DNA of 64,000 nucleotides from Streptomyces sp. SAJ15. GTDB taxonomy: Bacteria > Actinomycetota > Actinomycetes > Streptomycetales > Streptomycetaceae. The notes beneath the pieces are model-generated. The model was given only the letters and a program-made list of their open reading frames with translations, was not told the origin of the DNA and did not search any database. Location of the stretch: NCBI RefSeq assembly GCF_007595705.1, contig NZ_NISY01000019.1, positions 42,238 through 106,237 of the forward strand. Direction: 5' to 3'. A program made the translations under genes and the position numbers. Shown piece after piece: positions 34,668 to 43,520 of the stretch (the stretch's first letter is position 1; each line of letters opens with the position of its first letter).

Positions 34668-36185
34668 GTGAGCGCCATGGCGGCGCCGGCCGCCGTGATG
34701 CTGCCCGCTCCGCGCCCGGCCATCGACGACGCTGACGCGGTCGCCGTGCTGCCCGGCCTGTTCGTGCCGGAGGCGATGCAGTGGCTGTCGACGTCGTCGG
34801 GGCGGGTCGCGCTGGACGGCTACTCCTGGATGCAGGCGGTCCACTGGGTCGCCGGGTCCGGGCTGTACGAGCCGCGGCGGCACCGGTCGCACGGGCCGCG
34901 TTCGTTCGGCGTGACGACCGTGCGCGCGGCCCAGGAGCTCGCCGCCCTGTCCCCGTGCCGCCCGGGGATCGAGTACCTGGTGCGGCGCACCGGGCTGTCG
35001 GAGCGGTCGGTGGAGTACCACCTGGGGATGCTGCGGGAGGCCGGGCTGCTCGCGTACATCGTGCGGGGCACCCGGGTGCGCGGTGAGTCGGCGCAGGCGT
35101 CGGAGTTCGCGCGGATGATCCCGGTGGAGTTCGACGTCGCGCTGGGGGTCCGCACGGTGCAGCGGGATGAGGACGCTCCGGCGTACACGCGCACGATGAC
35201 CGGCATCGCGGAGGCGGGTCGGGAACTGATGGCGAGGCTGGCGAAGAAGGCATCACGGAAGGTGCGCAAGCCGCGCTCGAAGACGTCCTCGAAGGGCCCG
35301 GCGAAGGGCGCCCGGGGCGGTGCTGACGGGGCCGGTGTAACCGGTGTTTCAGGCGAGTCGCGTTGCACCCCAATGGGGGGTGGTTCTACTGGTACTTCTG
35401 GTGCGGGCTCTACTTCATCCCCCTCTGAGAGCAAGCTCGCACGCGGGGAGCGCAAGTCCCCCACCCCGAAGAAGTCGAAGGCTGGCGGCCGGAGGCTCAA
35501 CCGCGTTGGTCGCCGCTACCAGCTGGCGCGTGAGCTGATCCAGGAGCTGGACTGGCTCGCTGGCTGCTCGGTGCCCCGGATCGCCTGGGTGGCCCGGCAC
35601 ATTGCTGATGCCGGTTGGACCGTGGTCGACGTCCAGGGCTGGCTGCACTACCGCGGCGAGGCCGCCCGGGTCCGCCGGGCTTCCGGGCTGCTGGCCACGC
35701 TGCTGCGGGGCGCGGAGACGATCTTGGACACCCCGGCCAAGCGTTCAACGGCGGTGGAGGAGTGGCGCGGGGCCCAGGAGGCGGCCCGCCGTTACCGCAT
35801 CGAGCAGGTCCGCGCCCGCCGCGAACGCTACGACAGCGACTGGCAGCCCCCGGCCAGCCAGGCTTTGCATCGGCAGGTCGACCATGCCTTCGCCCAAGTA
35901 CGGGAGATCGCCAACGGTGGCCGTGAAGCCGCCCAGTCCTCCGCTGCCGAGGCTGCGCTACCGCAGCTGTCCGGGCTGCAAGACCTCAGCCGGCAGGACA
36001 TCGAGGCCAGCCGCCAGGACGCCTGGGGCCGGCTGATGCTGGGCGACACCTCGCCGATCACGGTGGCGATCGACTCCATGGGCCGAGCTGCCGCGGAGTA
36101 CCTGTACGGCGCCGACCTGGTGCGGCGAGCCATGCAGTTGGCCAGTGGCGCCCGCAGCTCGCTGATGACCATCGGACGCCGGTAG
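34668..36185 (+). CDS. Winged-helix replication initiator-like protein (505 aa)
   Basis: GTG at 34668 (an ATG three codons later is possible). The N-terminal domain holds a winged helix (YLVRRTGLSERSVEYHLGML, LREAGLLAYIVRGTRV). A disordered Ser/Lys/Gly linker follows (about 185-290), then a second helical domain (RRYQLARELIQELDWLAGCS, VPRIAWVARHIADAGWTVVD) ending in a long helical tail. This two-domain plan occurs in Streptomyces plasmid proteins next to origins. The iterons upstream and DciA-like gene downstream support replication initiation; a transcriptional regulator is the alternative. Confidence 0.65.
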   Translation: MSAMAAPAAVMLPAPRPAIDDADAVAVLPGLFVPEAMQWLSTSSGRVALDGYSWMQAVHWVAGSGLYEPRRHRSHGPRSFGVTTVRAAQELAALSPCRPGIEYLVRRTGLSERSVEYHLGMLREAGLLAYIVRGTRVRGESAQASEFARMIPVEFDVALGVRTVQRDEDAPAYTRTMTGIAEAGRELMARLAKKASRKVRKPRSKTSSKGPAKGARGGADGAGVTGVSGESRCTPMGGGSTGTSGAGSTSSPSESKLARGERKSPTPKKSKAGGRRLNRVGRRYQLARELIQELDWLAGCSVPRIAWVARHIADAGWTVVDVQGWLHYRGEAARVRRASGLLATLLRGAETILDTPAKRSTAVEEWRGAQEAARRYRIEQVRARRERYDSDWQPPASQALHRQVDHAFAQVREIANGGREAAQSSAAEAALPQLSGLQDLSRQDIEASRQDAWGRLMLGDTSPITVAIDSMGRAAAEYLYGADLVRRAMQLASGARSSLMTIGRR

Positions 36186-36194
36186 GAGGCAAGG

Positions 36195-37039
36195 ATGACC
36201 GAGGTGACCACCCCCGTCGCGCAGCCGGCCCCGGCCGTGCCCGAGCCATCCGGCGTCGATCTGGCCCGGGTCGCGCTGCACGCCGCCCGCGAGGCGGCGA
36301 AGAAACGCGGCGCCGAGGCCCGCAGGCCGCGCCATCGCCGCAAGCGGGTTGTACGCAGTGACGGCCGGGACCCGAAAGGGTTCGCTGCCGTGCTCCAAGG
36401 GCTGATGGCCGACCGGGCCTGGGAGCTCCCCGCGGCCGGCGGCACGGTGCTGGACCGCTGGCCCACATCGCGGCCGCCGTCGCACCACAGCTGCCCGACC
36501 ACGTCCAGGCCGTGGCCTTCCACCCAGAAACGGGGCAGCTGGACCTGCGCCCCGACTCACCCGCGTACGCCACCCAGCTGCGGCTCATCACCACCAGGCT
36601 CATCGCCGCGGCGAACGAGAACGTCGGCGCCAACGCAGTCCACACCATCCGGGTCCTGCCCATCGGCGCGACGACTCCGGCGCCCCGCACGGAGGACACC
36701 GTCATGGCAGCCGCGACCGCACCCCAGGCACCGGTGAGGACACGGGAGATGGCGTCGGCGGGCTACCACCAAGCACTCGCCGCGCATCTGGCGGCGAAGC
36801 CAGTACACCAGGTGGACCCGGCCATCGCGGCCGCTGTAGAGCGGCAGACCAAGGCCCTGCTGCGGCAACGCGAAGAAGCATTCGCCGAAGACCAGAACGC
36901 CCTGACACAACTGAACGAGCACGCGCGGCGGCAAGCGTCGCCAGCCGACGTCAGCCGCGCCCAGGCCCTCAAGCGTCTCGCGGACGAACGCGCCGGCCGT
37001 ATCCCACCAGGCCCGAAGCCGCTGGGCCGCACCGCATGA
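36195..37039 (+). CDS. DciA-like (DUF721) protein with one-base frameshift
   Basis: The start (ATG 36195) gives about 88 residues: VDLARVALHAAREAAKKRGA, a basic KRG/RRPRHRRKR patch, and a DUF721 opening (GFAAVLQGLMADRAWELP, GGTVLDRW). The frame then turns to nonsense, while the next frame continues as HIAAAVAPQLPDHVQAVAFH, LDLRPDSPAYATQLRLI and so on to 37039. One missing G at 'CTGGCCCAC' near 36462 explains the shift. DUF721 proteins (DciA) load the replicative helicase in bacteria lacking DnaC. Beside a Rep gene, it likely recruits DnaB to the plasmid origin. A long C-terminal helical extension is extra. Confidence 0.75.
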
Positions 37040-37196
37040 CCCTTGCCCGCCGCAGCGCGTCACTGACCGCCGGCCAAGAGGTTCTGCACAGGCCACTGTT
37101 CACGGCGTAGCGTGACGGCCACACAACCGGGAGGCACCGAGCACTCGGCTCGGGTGGTCAACGGAGGGGGAGTCGTCAAAGTGAGGGGGCTCATTC

Positions 37197-37286
37197 GTGC
37201 GCCACGCCACCGAAGACGGCTGGAAAGGCCGCACCCCGCCCTTCGCCCTGACCCGGACAGAACTCGAAGCACTGCGCGACGCATGA
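37197..37286 (+). CDS. Possible small ORF (29 aa)
   Basis: A GTG opens MRHATEDGWKGRTPPFALTR plus nine residues. Protein-like composition (EDGWKGRTPPF) suggests a real or remnant C-terminus. No ribosome site of quality. Confidence 0.3.
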   Translation: MRHATEDGWKGRTPPFALTRTELEALRDA

Positions 37287-37375
37287 GCAGCGCCATGCGG
37301 ATCACAAGCGCCGGACGAACACACCGTTGCCATGGCCAGCGACACCCGACAGCGTCGTGAGGAGAAAGAGCACCC

Positions 37376-38083
37376 ATGGATTTCCCGGCATTCACCGAGG
37401 ACGCACCGCTGACCGCGCTCGAGATCGAGGCGCTGCGAGCCCTGTACGTCACGATGCAGGACCTACGGCACGAGTACGAGTCCGCGCTCGCCCTCACCCA
37501 CCGCTCCTACCGGCTGGAGGAGAACGCTCAGCTCTACACCCAGGGCCAGACCCTGACCCACCACCCCGACGCCCTCCTCCAGCTCGGCCGCCTGGCCGAC
37601 CGCTACGAGCGCGGCGTCGGGCTCCTCGCCTACCGCTACGCGAGCGCGGCCGCGGTGCTCGGCACCAGCATCCTGGACCGCATCGTGGGCGGCCGGCCCG
37701 CGCTGACGGCGGCCGCGGTGACCGCGCTGTGCGAGGAGCCGACTCTCGGCCAACTGCGCGATGCCTTGTCGATCCCGTGCGCCGACCTGCTGATCGCACG
37801 CGAGCCCGAGTTCCGAGACCGGCACGAGGAAGAGCGCCTCGAGCTGCTCCGCGCGGTCGAGGGCGTCATCGAGTGTGCTGCCGAACTCGGCGACGACGTT
37901 CCAACGGAAGCGGCTGCCCTGTGGGCCGGGCGACTCACCGATTTCGACCGCCCGCACACGGACCCGCTGTACGAAGGCACCCTGCAACGGCTCCTGCGCT
38001 ACGCCGACCAGCTCCCCAACGAGATCAGCTGGTACTTGAAGCAGTCCCGGGCGGGCGCACTGCCACACCAGATCCGCACCTGA
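37376..38083 (+). CDS. Hypothetical soluble protein (235 aa)
   Basis: AGGAG lies about 10 nt before the ATG at 37376. The protein is helical and acidic (LTALEIEALRALYVTMQDLR, LLQLGRLADRYERGVGLLAY), with a tryptophan-poor, leucine-rich core and no motif that I recognise. It is transcribed towards the CRISPR locus but has no Cas features. Confidence 0.7.
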   Translation: MDFPAFTEDAPLTALEIEALRALYVTMQDLRHEYESALALTHRSYRLEENAQLYTQGQTLTHHPDALLQLGRLADRYERGVGLLAYRYASAAAVLGTSILDRIVGGRPALTAAAVTALCEEPTLGQLRDALSIPCADLLIAREPEFRDRHEEERLELLRAVEGVIECAAELGDDVPTEAAALWAGRLTDFDRPHTDPLYEGTLQRLLRYADQLPNEISWYLKQSRAGALPHQIRT

Positions 38084-38194
38084 ACAGCACGAGGTCGGGC
38101 TGTCGACGCCCAGACGCGCAGGTTCGCCCGGCGCCGCTATCCCGCCATTGGGCTCGAGGCACATCCACGGCCGCCTCCGGAGAGGAAGGGACTC

Positions 38195-38496
38195 ATGGGA
38201 ACAGCAGGCAAGAGGTCACTTATCTCGAACTGGACGAGCTCGACGCGGTCGTCGGCCCGCCCGCCCAGGCGTACGACGACCTCCAAGAGCTCTGGCACAC
38301 CCTGCCCTTTGTGGAGGGCGACCCGGCCATGGAGCGGGCCGCGCTCATCCTCAACGCCATGGAGGCGCTGATCATCTTCATGGTGATCCCGGACTCCAAG
38401 AAGGCGACCAAGGACGCTACGACTGGACTGAACGAACTGCTGGCCCATGACGGAGACCTGGGCGAGTGGGCCCCGCGGACGCGGGGATGTTCCTAG
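38195..38496 (+). pseudogene. Small hypothetical gene, frameshifted and running into a relic CRISPR repeat
   Basis: GAGGAAGGG precedes an ATG at 38195 whose frame fails after five codons. The next frame reads VTYLELDELDAVVGPPAQAY, then LPFVEGDPAMERAALILNAM and IIFMVIPDSKKATKD, up to 38496. One extra G near 38208 would restore it. Its last residues (WAPRTRG) are encoded by a CRISPR-like repeat, so the natural C-terminus is probably lost. Confidence 0.5.
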
Positions 38497-38620
38497 CCGG
38501 TACGGCAACGTGTACGTGATCGACCGGTGGGCCCCGCAGAGGCGGGGTTCGAGTGGCGGGGACCATCCCTCGCGGCCGGGACCGCACTGCCGGTCGGCCC
38601 CGCACCTGAGAGGATCGTGC
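38466..38620 (+). CRISPR. Relic CRISPR array with diverged repeats
   Basis: GTGGGCCCCGCGGACG... (28 nt, ending GGGGATGTTCC) at 38466 and a weaker copy, GTGGGCCCCGCAGAGGCGGG, exactly 61 bp later at 38527. A third fragment (GTCGGCCCCGCACC...) is near 38593. The 61-bp spacing equals the unit length of the live arrays, so this is a decayed array or its leftover end. Confidence 0.65.
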
Positions 38621-38676
38621 CGATGTAACCGAACGAAAACGGCTGCACTCCTCGGTAAGGTTCCAGCTTAAGAAGT
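38621..38676 (+). promoter_or_regulatory. Leader of CRISPR array 1
   Basis: It contains ACCGAA, then AACGGCTGCAC, then CTCGGTA and ends AAGAAGT against the first repeat. The same words in the same order precede array 2, so this is the conserved leader that directs spacer insertion and transcription. Confidence 0.7.
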
Positions 38677-39254
38677 GTCGGCCCCGCGCCCGCGGGGATG
38701 ATCCTGCCATCCGTCGCGAATGACACAACGTCCGCACGTCGGCCCCGCGCCCGCGGGGATGATCCCTCCTCCTCGGTGGCTCCGGCGCGGTAGGCGGCGT
38801 CGGCCCCGCGCCCGCGGGGATGATCCCGTGGGTTGTATCGCTCCGGAATTTCCTTCGTCCGTCGGCCCCGCGCCCGCGGGGATGATCCCTCTCCGAGACG
38901 CCCGAGGAGACCCGCTACACCGTCGGCCCCGCGCCCGCGGGGATGATCCTTCGATTTGGGTCCTGAGTGCCACAGATGAGCTGTCGGCCCCGCGCTCGCG
39001 GGGATGATCCCAGTGCTGAACCGCACGCGGCCCGGTGCCGGAGGTCGGCCCCGCGCCCGCGGGGATGATCCCCCGCATGAAACGGGCGCAGCTGGGCTGG
39101 CGCAGTCGGCCCCGCGCCCGCGGGGATGATCCCTTCGAGATGCCGACGATCGGTCGCTCGTCCGGGTCGGCCCCGCGCCCGCGGGGATGATCCCAAGTAC
39201 GTGACGATGCTCGGGAAGCGGCTCGTGTCGGCCCCGCGCCTGCGGGGGTGTGCC
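38677..39254 (+). CRISPR. CRISPR array 1: 10 repeats, 9 spacers, type I-E
   Basis: Repeats of 28-29 nt start GTCGGCCCCGCG and end CCCGCGGGGATGATCC. They recur at 38677, 38738, 38799, 38861, 38922, 38983, 39044, 39105, 39166 and 39227, a 61-bp period with 32-34-bp spacers. The last copy is degenerate (ends GGGGGTGTGCC), which with the leader on the left fixes the orientation. Its 3' GATGATCC differs from arrays 2 and 3 (GATGGTTC). Confidence 0.95.
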
Positions 39255-39289
39255 CCGCCGATGGTCCGAGGGAGCCTGTGCTGCTTGAG

Positions 39290-39340
39290 TGACCGAAGGA
39301 GAACGGCTGCACTTCTCGGTAGAGTTCCAGGTCAAGAAGT
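39290..39340 (+). promoter_or_regulatory. Leader of CRISPR array 2
   Basis: GACCGAAGGAGAACGGCTGC, then CTTCTCGGTA and GTCAAGAAGT abut the first repeat, closely matching the leader of array 1. Confidence 0.7.
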
Positions 39341-40405
39341 GTCGGCCCCGCGGGCGCAGGGATGGTTCGAGGTATACATTCCGATACTCTTCGGCTTCCC
39401 AGTCGGCCCCGCGGGCGCAGGGATGGTTCTAGACTTTGCGCGCGGCATGGCTTCTACGTTAGGTCGGCCCCGCGGGCGCAGGGATGGTTCTGTCACATTA
39501 GGCACTAACTCGCTCCGGGTCCCGTCGGCCCCGCGGGCGCAGGGATGGTTCCTGCATATCGCTGGATCGGCGTCTGATCAGGCGGTCGGCCCCGCGGGCG
39601 CAGGGATGGTTCCTCCCGATTCTGGATTCGGTCCACGATTTGCCAGTCGGCCCCGCGGGCGCAGGGATGGTTCCGCGGCCGGGGACATCGGCGGCGGCCA
39701 CCAGGCGTCGGCCCCGCGGGCGCAGGGATGGTTCGAAGGCTTGGGACGCAAAGAAGGTTCTTGCGTTGTCGGCCCCGCGGGCGCAGGGATGGTTCGCGGA
39801 GGAGGTGGGCCCTGCGGACGCGGGGATGGTCGGCCCCGCGGGCGCAGGGATGGTTCTCTGACCCACGCGACCGTCGCCCTGGACGACGAGTCGGCCCCGC
39901 GGGCGCAGGGATGGTTCCGGCCTCGCCTCACTCGCCGGACTGATCTCCAGGTCGGCCCCGCGGGCGCGGGGATGGTTCCGTCATCGGCCGTATGACCGGC
40001 GCGGCGATGGCGTCGGCCCCGCGGGCGCGGGGATGGTTCCTCGCGAACACGGCCAGTCGCCGCTCCGGGCCCGTCGGCCCCGCGGGCGCGGGGATGGTTC
40101 CACACCAAAGGCGGCACCCCCCACGGCTACTACGTCGGCCCCGCGGGCGCGGGGATGGTTCCAGCTGGGCCCTGCTCTGGATGACGATGACCAGGTCGGC
40201 CCCGCAGGCGCGGGGATGGTTCTCCTGGGGCTCACGCCACCCGGACCGGGACATGGTCGGCCCCGCGGGCGCGGGGATGGTTCTCATCCGGGACCTTGCC
40301 GCGGCGCTGCCGTCCGGTCGGCCCTGCGGGCGCGTGGATGGTCCCGGCGTGCCGGTCGGCTACCCGCACAGCCTCAAGTCGGCCCTGCGCAGCAGGCGGG
40401 GCCGA
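39341..40405 (+). CRISPR. CRISPR array 2: 18 repeats, 17 spacers, two repeat variants
   Basis: Repeats start at 39341 and recur every 61 bp to 40378. Copies 1-10 (39341-39890) read GTCGGCCCCGCG then GGCGCAGGGATGGTTC. From 39951 onward the A is G (GGCGCGGGGATGGTTC). The last two copies (40317, 40378) are degenerate. The leader-proximal position of the A variant shows it arose later and spread by copying the first repeat. The spacer at 39796-39828 is itself repeat-like. Confidence 0.95.
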
Positions 40406-40438
40406 CTGGGTCGAGACCCGCGTCGTGACCGAGCACGA

Positions 40439-40467
40439 GGGACCATCCCCACGGGCGCGGGGCCGAC
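40439..40467 (-). CRISPR. Inverted solitary CRISPR repeat between array 2 and cas3
   Basis: Read on the minus strand it gives GTCGGCCCCGCGCCCG then TGGGGATGGTCCC, almost the array 3 repeat. The degenerate last copy of array 2 (40378-40406) is also near-palindromic, so it reads as a repeat on both strands. Confidence 0.75.
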
Positions 40468-40571
40468 GCGCGGTCGCATGTATCGCGGACTTTCGGCGTT
40501 TTCCCTGGTGAGAGGGATTGTCAGTGGTGCTCACTACGCTGCGCGGGAGACTGCGTGGCTTGGGAGATGCG

Positions 40572-43478
40572 ATGGATGTCGAACGGCTCAGTGAGCGGTA
40601 TGGGCGGGGGGTTGTGGCCGTTCTCGGTGCGCTGTGGGGGAAGTCGAAGGAGCGGGCTGGCGGGCGGACGAACCTGCTGGTGTCGCATCTGCTGGATACG
40701 GCTGCCGTCGCGGAGTTGATATGGGATGACTATCTCGGGGCTGTGACACGCGATGCGCTGGACGAGGTTGCCGGGGGGCGCGGGCGTGGTCGTGAGTTGT
40801 TTGTTTGGCTGTGTGGTGTGCATGACTGGGGGAAGGCGACGCCGGCTCATCAGCGGTTGTGGGCTGAGGGTGCGGAGGCGGTGCGTCGGGCTGGGGCGAC
40901 GTGGTTGGAGTCTGCGGCGACTGCTGGTGCGAAGAAGCGGCGGTGGCGGCATGACTGGGCTGGTGGGCTGCTGGTTCGCCGGGGTCTGGAGGCGGCTGGC
41001 TGGGGTCCGGAGCATGTGGACTGGGTGTGGCCGCTGGTTGCCGGGCATCACGGTGCGTTCCCGACGTGGCGTGATGTGCAGGAGCCGCCTACTGCGAAGG
41101 GACAGTTGCGCGGAACAGGTTTGTGGCGCGAGGTTCAGCGTGCGGTGCTTGAGGTGTTCACGCGGGAGCTGGGTTTCGCGGGGTTGGACGGGGTGCGGCC
41201 GGCTGTGTTGCCTACGAGGGCGCTGCAGCTGCAGCTGAGTGGTTTGGTTGTGATGGCTGACTGGATTGCCAGCGATGAACGCCATTTCCCGGGTGTGGAT
41301 GACCTGGCGCAGGTCGGTTTGGAGTCGGCGAGGAAGCGTGCTGCTTCGGCGTGGAGCATGCTGGGGTTGCGTGGTGGCTGGGGGGCTTTGGCGGTGCCCG
41401 GTGGGGAGGTTTTCCGGGAGCGGTTCGGGTGTGTGCCGCGTTCGTCGCAGGCGATGGTGATGGGTGCGGCGCGGTGTATGGGTGGGCCGGGGATTGTGGT
41501 GGTTGAGGCTCCGATGGGGGAGGGGAAGACGGAGGCTGCGCTGGGGGCGGCGGAGGTTCTTGCGGCGCGTTTCGGGGCGGACGGGGTGTTTGTGGGGATG
41601 CCGACGCAGGCGACGAGTGATCCGATGTTCACCCGGACGCGTCGCTGGTTGGAGAGCTTCGGTTCTGATGTTGCCTCTCAGGTTGCGTTGTTGCACGGTA
41701 AGCGGGCCTTCAATAAGGAGTGGGCGTCCCTGCTGGAGGGAGGTGATGTCGAGGGCCTGTTTGCGGGGGTGGATGAGTACGGGTGTGAGGATGACCCGTA
41801 CGGGCTTGAGCCGTCGCCGGGAGGTGGCGTCGGTGGTCGGCGGGCACCGGCTGAGTGGTTTTTGGGCAGCAAGCGGGGTCTGTTGGCGCCGTTTGTTGTC
41901 GGTACGGTCGATCAGTTGTTGTACGCGGCTACCCGTACTCGGCACGTGATGCTGCGCATGGCGGGCCTGGCGGGCAAGGTCGTCGTGCTGGATGAGGTGC
42001 ACGCGTGTGACGTTTACATGAGTCAGTTCCTGTTCGAGGCGTTGCATTGGCTTGGTCAGGCCAGGGTTCCGGTGGTTGTGCTGTCCGCGACCCTTGCGCC
42101 CGCGCAGCGGGGCAAGCTGGTCCAGGCGTATCTGGCGGGGACGGTGTCGGGGGAGGAGTTTGCCGTCGAGGTGCCCGTGCCGGGTGGCTATCCGAGTGTG
42201 ACGGCTGCGTGGGTCGGTGGCGATGGTGAGCCGTCTTTCCACGTGGATGCGGTTGATGGGTGGCGCGGTGATGTGCCGGTGGATGTGGTGGTGGTGCCGG
42301 AGGACATACCGAGGCCGGGGATGTCTTCTGGTGAGCGGAAAGTAGTGCAAGGTGTGGCGGATGTCGCGGTGGCTGACTTGCTGGAGGAGCAGCTCGCCGA
42401 TGGGGGGACGGCGCTGGTTGTCCGTAATACGGTCGCTCGTGCGCAGAGTTTGTATGCCGAGGTGCAGCGGCGGTTCGGTGAGGCGGAGGTCCGGCTGCTG
42501 CATGGTCGCTTCACTGTCGCGCGTCGGGCCGAGTTGACCGAGGAGTGCTTGCGTCTTCTCGGCCCCGAAGCCTCCCGGCCCAAGGATGCGGTCCGGAAGG
42601 GGGGCCGTCTCGTGGTTGTGGCCACTCAGTTGGCGGAGCAGTCCTTCGACGTCGACGCCGATCTGCTGATCACCGATCTCGCCCCGGTCGACTTGCTGCT
42701 CCAGCGAATCGGACGCCTGCACCGTCATGCCGGCACTTGGCGGCCCGGCAGCCTGCAGCAGCCGCGTGTCTTCGTCACCGGCCTTCGGACTCGCGCGGAC
42801 CGAGAGCCGGAGTTCCTGTACGCGAGTGAGCGGATCTATGGCCGTCACCTGCTTTTGAGGACTGCGGCGGCGCTTGTCGGCGGGGAGACTCGCTGGTCGG
42901 TGCCGGGCTGTGTCCCTGGCCTGGTGGAGGGGGTGTATGGCGATGGGGCTGAGCTGTTGCCCGGTTCTTGGGCGGAGGCTGGGAGGCAGGCCCGTGAGGA
43001 GCAGTTCGCTGTCGACCGTGCCAGAGCTGAGTCTGCCCAGGATTTCCTTCTCACGCGGCTTGGGGAGCACGAGAGCCCTACGCTGGCCGGCTTGCACTAC
43101 GGCGGTGCCTCGGTCGGCGGCGACGAGGAGAGGCTGCGGGCTGCGGTGCGCGATGGTGATGAGTCGCTGGAGGTCGTCCTGGTGGTCCAGGCGGCGGAGG
43201 GTGAGCCCTATCGGACGTTGTCTGGTCGTGCTTTGACAGTCAACGGTGATGTGGCCCCTGGCCTGCTTGAGGAAGTGTTGGGGAGCACGGTGCGCTTGCC
43301 GGCCAAGCTGACTGATGAGGCGGTGGCCTTGAGGCCGTTGCCTGGTTGGCTGGGGCATCCCTGGCTGCGTCACAGCCGGGCTTTGGTGCTGGACGCATCA
43401 CGCAGTGCCCGGGTTGGTCGGTGGGTGGTGCGCTACGACGAGGAGCTCGGGTTGTGTGAGGAGCTGGCGGAGGGGTGA
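40572..43478 (+). CDS. cas3: CRISPR-associated helicase/nuclease Cas3 (968 aa)
   Basis: I chose the ATG at 40572 because GGGAG sits 5 nt upstream; TTG/GTG codons from 40518 are open but lack a ribosome site. HD nuclease: SHLLD at 38-42, HDWGK at 84-88, RHDWAGG near 126, GHHG at 158-161. SF2 helicase: Walker A APMGEGKT at 313-320, DEVH at 474-477, an LSAT motif, and QRIGRLHRH for motif VI. All motifs look intact. Cas3 is recruited by Cascade to degrade target DNA. A terminator follows directly, so cas3 is its own transcript. Confidence 0.97.
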   Translation: MDVERLSERYGRGVVAVLGALWGKSKERAGGRTNLLVSHLLDTAAVAELIWDDYLGAVTRDALDEVAGGRGRGRELFVWLCGVHDWGKATPAHQRLWAEGAEAVRRAGATWLESAATAGAKKRRWRHDWAGGLLVRRGLEAAGWGPEHVDWVWPLVAGHHGAFPTWRDVQEPPTAKGQLRGTGLWREVQRAVLEVFTRELGFAGLDGVRPAVLPTRALQLQLSGLVVMADWIASDERHFPGVDDLAQVGLESARKRAASAWSMLGLRGGWGALAVPGGEVFRERFGCVPRSSQAMVMGAARCMGGPGIVVVEAPMGEGKTEAALGAAEVLAARFGADGVFVGMPTQATSDPMFTRTRRWLESFGSDVASQVALLHGKRAFNKEWASLLEGGDVEGLFAGVDEYGCEDDPYGLEPSPGGGVGGRRAPAEWFLGSKRGLLAPFVVGTVDQLLYAATRTRHVMLRMAGLAGKVVVLDEVHACDVYMSQFLFEALHWLGQARVPVVVLSATLAPAQRGKLVQAYLAGTVSGEEFAVEVPVPGGYPSVTAAWVGGDGEPSFHVDAVDGWRGDVPVDVVVVPEDIPRPGMSSGERKVVQGVADVAVADLLEEQLADGGTALVVRNTVARAQSLYAEVQRRFGEAEVRLLHGRFTVARRAELTEECLRLLGPEASRPKDAVRKGGRLVVVATQLAEQSFDVDADLLITDLAPVDLLLQRIGRLHRHAGTWRPGSLQQPRVFVTGLRTRADREPEFLYASERIYGRHLLLRTAAALVGGETRWSVPGCVPGLVEGVYGDGAELLPGSWAEAGRQAREEQFAVDRARAESAQDFLLTRLGEHESPTLAGLHYGGASVGGDEERLRAAVRDGDESLEVVLVVQAAEGEPYRTLSGRALTVNGDVAPGLLEEVLGSTVRLPAKLTDEAVALRPLPGWLGHPWLRHSRALVLDASRSARVGRWVVRYDEELGLCEELAEG

Positions 43479-43486
43479 AGGGGGGA

Positions 43487-43520
43487 GCCGCCGGGTGGTG
43501 TGCCCGGCGGCGTCCTTTTT
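43487..43520 (+). terminator. Intrinsic terminator after cas3
   Basis: GCCGCCGGG (43487-43495) pairs with CCCGGCGGC (43503-43511), followed by a T-rich tail (GTCCTTTTT), the clearest U-tract terminator in the window. Confidence 0.85.

Noticed and set aside
38493..40594. Several frames of 70-290 aa with repeated PAGAG, PRARG or APRPRGWF units
   Set aside because: They are translations of the CRISPR repeats, not proteins.
40521..43373. 950-aa minus-strand frame opposite cas3
   Set aside because: Arg/Gln/His-rich mirror of cas3 codons; cas3 has every expected motif on the plus strand.
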